Shown piece after piece: positions 4,992-6,750 of a stretch of 6,750 bases of DNA. The notes beneath the pieces were generated by a model, which worked only from the letters and a program-made list of their open reading frames with translations, was not told the DNA's origin and made no database searches. The stretch is from Candidatus Omnitrophota bacterium (lineage in GTDB: Bacteria; Omnitrophota; Gorgyraeia; Aquiviventales; Aquiviventaceae). The stretch spans positions 1 through 6,750 of the forward strand of contig JACQHS010000141.1 in assembly GCA_016198915.1 (NCBI GenBank). The letters are read 5' to 3'. Each line of letters begins with the position of its first letter. The stretch's first letter is position 1. Both the position numbers and the translations under genes were made by a program.

Positions 4992-6299
4992 ATGAATAAG
5001 GTCAACGTGGGGTTAATCGGGTTCGGCATCGTCGGCACCGGGGTGGCCCGCACGCTGCTCCAGCGGAGGCGCTGGCTGGAGCACAGTGTCGGCGCCCGTG
5101 TCGTCCTGCGCCGCGTGTGCGACAAGGAGTTTCGCCGCTCGCGCGGCTTCCGGCTGCCGTCAGGATTGACCACGACCGACCCCGCGAAAATTCTTCGAGA
5201 TCCGGATATCCACATCGTGGTGGAGCTCATCGGCGGTCAGGAGCCGGCCAAGACCTTCATCCTCGAGGCTCTGCGCCGCGGCAAGCACATCGTGACGGCC
5301 AACAAGGCGCTGCTGGCCCATGCCGGCCGTGAGCTGTTTGCGGCCGCGGCCCGCAGCCATGCCGACATCTACTTCGAGGCCTCGGTGGGCGGCGGCATCC
5401 CCATCATCAAGTCGCTGCGCGAGGGGCTCATTGCCAACGAGGTGGACACGGTCCTGGGAATCGTCAACGGGACGTCGAACTACGTCCTCACCCAGATGCG
5501 GGACAAGGGCTTGAGTTTCCATGAGGCGCTGCTGGAAGCGAAGCGCCACGGCTACGCCGAGCGCAACCCCTCCCTGGACATTGACGGCCACGACGCCTCG
5601 CATAAACTGGCGATCCTGACGTTCTTGAGCTTCGGCGTCCAAGTGCAGCCGACGGACATCCACGTCGAGGGGATCAGCAAGATCTCGCAGGCGGATATTC
5701 AGTACGCGGATGAACTCGGCTACTGCATCAAGCCGCTGGCGATCGCCAAGCAGGTGGATCACGAGCTCGAGGTGCGCGTCCATCCGGCACTGCTCGCCAA
5801 GAGCCACTTGCTCGCGAATGTGGACGGGGTCTACAACGCGATCTACGTCCACGGCGACATGGTCGGCTCCGCGATGTTCTACGGTCGCGGCGCGGGACAA
5901 AACCCGGCCGCCAGCTCTGTGATCGCGGATATCGCCGACGTGGCCCGTAATATTGCGAAGGGGGTCCCCCAGCGGATTCCGCTCGTGCGGCACAAGAGCC
6001 ACCGCATCCGGCGGCTGCGCAGGATGGGCGACATCGAAACCCGCTATTACCTGCGGTTCACGGTCACGGATAAACCCGGGGTGCTGGCCCGGCTGGCCGG
6101 TGTCTTGGGCCGCCATCGCATCTCGATCGCCAGCGTGCATCAGAAGGAACGCAAGGCAGCCCGCAACGTGCCGGTTGTGATGATGACCCATGAGGCCAAA
6201 GAGTCCAACGTCCGAACCGCCTTGCAGGAGATTGACCATCTGGGCGCCGTCAATAAACCGAGCATCGCCATCCGGACCGAAGCCCCGCGATCCAAATGA
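4992..6299 (+). CDS. hom: Homoserine dehydrogenase
   Basis: Reduces aspartate semialdehyde to homoserine with NAD(P)H in the threonine/methionine branch. It is 435 residues, the usual monofunctional, ACT-bearing length; no aspartokinase domain is fused. The N-terminal nucleotide loop is GLIGFGIVGTGVA (7-19). TANKALLA (102-109) carries Lys105, EASVGGGIPIIK spans 129-140, and GIVNGTSNYVLT spans 156-167. The catalytic signature reads GYAERNPSLDIDGHDASHKL, with Asp201 and Lys205 as the conserved pair. The ACT domain (about 352-430, starting YYLRFTVTDKPGVLA) suggests feedback inhibition, typically by threonine. ATG 4992 has GTGAG (4980-4984) seven bases upstream. GTG 4980 is an alternative that adds four residues. 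It ends in an ATGA overlap with thrC. Confidence 0.97.
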   Translation: MNKVNVGLIGFGIVGTGVARTLLQRRRWLEHSVGARVVLRRVCDKEFRRSRGFRLPSGLTTTDPAKILRDPDIHIVVELIGGQEPAKTFILEALRRGKHIVTANKALLAHAGRELFAAAARSHADIYFEASVGGGIPIIKSLREGLIANEVDTVLGIVNGTSNYVLTQMRDKGLSFHEALLEAKRHGYAERNPSLDIDGHDASHKLAILTFLSFGVQVQPTDIHVEGISKISQADIQYADELGYCIKPLAIAKQVDHELEVRVHPALLAKSHLLANVDGVYNAIYVHGDMVGSAMFYGRGAGQNPAASSVIADIADVARNIAKGVPQRIPLVRHKSHRIRRLRRMGDIETRYYLRFTVTDKPGVLARLAGVLGRHRISIASVHQKERKAARNVPVVMMTHEAKESNVRTALQEIDHLGAVNKPSIAIRTEAPRSK

Positions 6300-6750
6300 T
6301 CCCGTGGCGGGGGGTGATCGAGACCTATCGACCGTACCTGCCGGTGTCGGCGAAGACGCCGGTTGTGACGCTCTTGGAAGGCAACACGCCGCTGATTCAC
6401 AGCGAATGGCTGAGCCGCCGCGTCGGCCGCCGGGCCCGGGTCTATCTGAAATACGAGGGGCTGAACCCGACCGGCTCGTTCAAGGACCGCGGGATGACGG
6501 TGGCGGTCAGCCAGGCGGTGGGAGAGGGGGCGCGCGCCGTCATCTGCGCCTCCACCGGCAACACCTCGGCCTCGGCCGCCGCCTATGCCGCGCGGGCCGG
6601 CATCCGGGCTTTCGTGGTCATTCCCGAGGGCAAGATCGCGATGGGCAAGCTCGCGCAGGCTGTCATGTACGGCGCCAAGATCATCCAGGTCGACGGCAAT
6701 TTCGACGACTGCCTGGAACTGGCCCGCAAGATCACTGCGGACTTCCCGAC
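6296..6750 (+). CDS. thrC: Threonine synthase (3' end outside window)
   Basis: PLP-dependent enzyme that converts O-phospho-L-homoserine to threonine. 151 complete codons are visible and the frame runs off the right edge. LLEGNTPLI (26-34) and LKYEGLNPTGSFKDRGM (51-67) are diagnostic, with Lys63 expected to hold PLP. ASTGNTSASAAAYAARAG (from residue 85) is the PLP phosphate-binding region, followed by FVVIPEGKIAMGKLAQA. The start ATG overlaps the hom stop as ATGA with no Shine-Dalgarno, so translation is probably coupled to hom. A homoserine kinase gene is not in view; it would be needed elsewhere to complete the pathway. Confidence 0.97.
   Translation, partial: MIPWRGVIETYRPYLPVSAKTPVVTLLEGNTPLIHSEWLSRRVGRRARVYLKYEGLNPTGSFKDRGMTVAVSQAVGEGARAVICASTGNTSASAAAYAARAGIRAFVVIPEGKIAMGKLAQAVMYGAKIIQVDGNFDDCLELARKITADFP

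Noticed and set aside
5160..6239. 359-codon reverse-strand open frame
   Set aside because: It lies antisense to hom, whose catalytic and ACT motifs are intact; no independent coding evidence.

Overview
This is a GC-rich, gene-dense bacterial chromosome segment. Every confident gene lies on the + strand. The gene content (SF1 helicase-nuclease, gpsA, hom, thrC) is housekeeping, and the window also holds a textbook class I cyclic-di-GMP riboswitch. No gene here is lineage-specific. The style of the Hom, ThrC and GpsA proteins, the riboswitch and the GC content would fit a deep-branching Gram-negative lineage such as Omnitrophota or a Desulfobacterota-like group. That placement is a guess, not something the sequence proves.

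Layout from left to right. Positions 1-2379 hold the 3' part of a UvrD/PcrA-type helicase fused to a PD-(D/E)XK nuclease with Fe-S cysteines. Next comes an AT-rich promoter with a leader that ends in an intrinsic terminator (about 2398-2510). Two small overlapping genes of unknown function follow (2528-2818 and 2815-3189). A c-di-GMP-I riboswitch whose 3' strand doubles as a terminator hairpin lies at 3191-3283, in front of a 45-codon ORF with one hydrophobic segment (3315-3452). gpsA (3491-4501) has its own promoter placed so close that the mRNA would be essentially leaderless. After gpsA comes a strong consensus promoter (4514-4542), about 210 bases of strongly folded non-coding sequence, a complete tRNA-Pro(GGG) at 4758-4834, and about 160 further non-coding bases. 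hom (4992-6299) and thrC (6296 to the right edge) finish the window with an ATGA overlap.

How the genes work together. hom and thrC encode steps of threonine synthesis from aspartate semialdehyde: homoserine dehydrogenase and threonine synthase. gpsA supplies sn-glycerol-3-phosphate for phospholipids. The helicase-nuclease is expected to process DNA ends. The riboswitch implies that the cell makes c-di-GMP and uses it to control at least the small ORF downstream.

The most unusual region is 4590-4991. The intact tRNA-Pro is bracketed by a perfect 14-bp inverted repeat. Outside that lies a 10-base direct repeat. Outside that again are pieces of further tRNA-Pro copies in collinear order (5' pieces upstream, 3' pieces downstream), each interrupted by about 104 bases. 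The last piece runs directly into the hom start codon. I see no CRISPR array, transposase or integrase gene.
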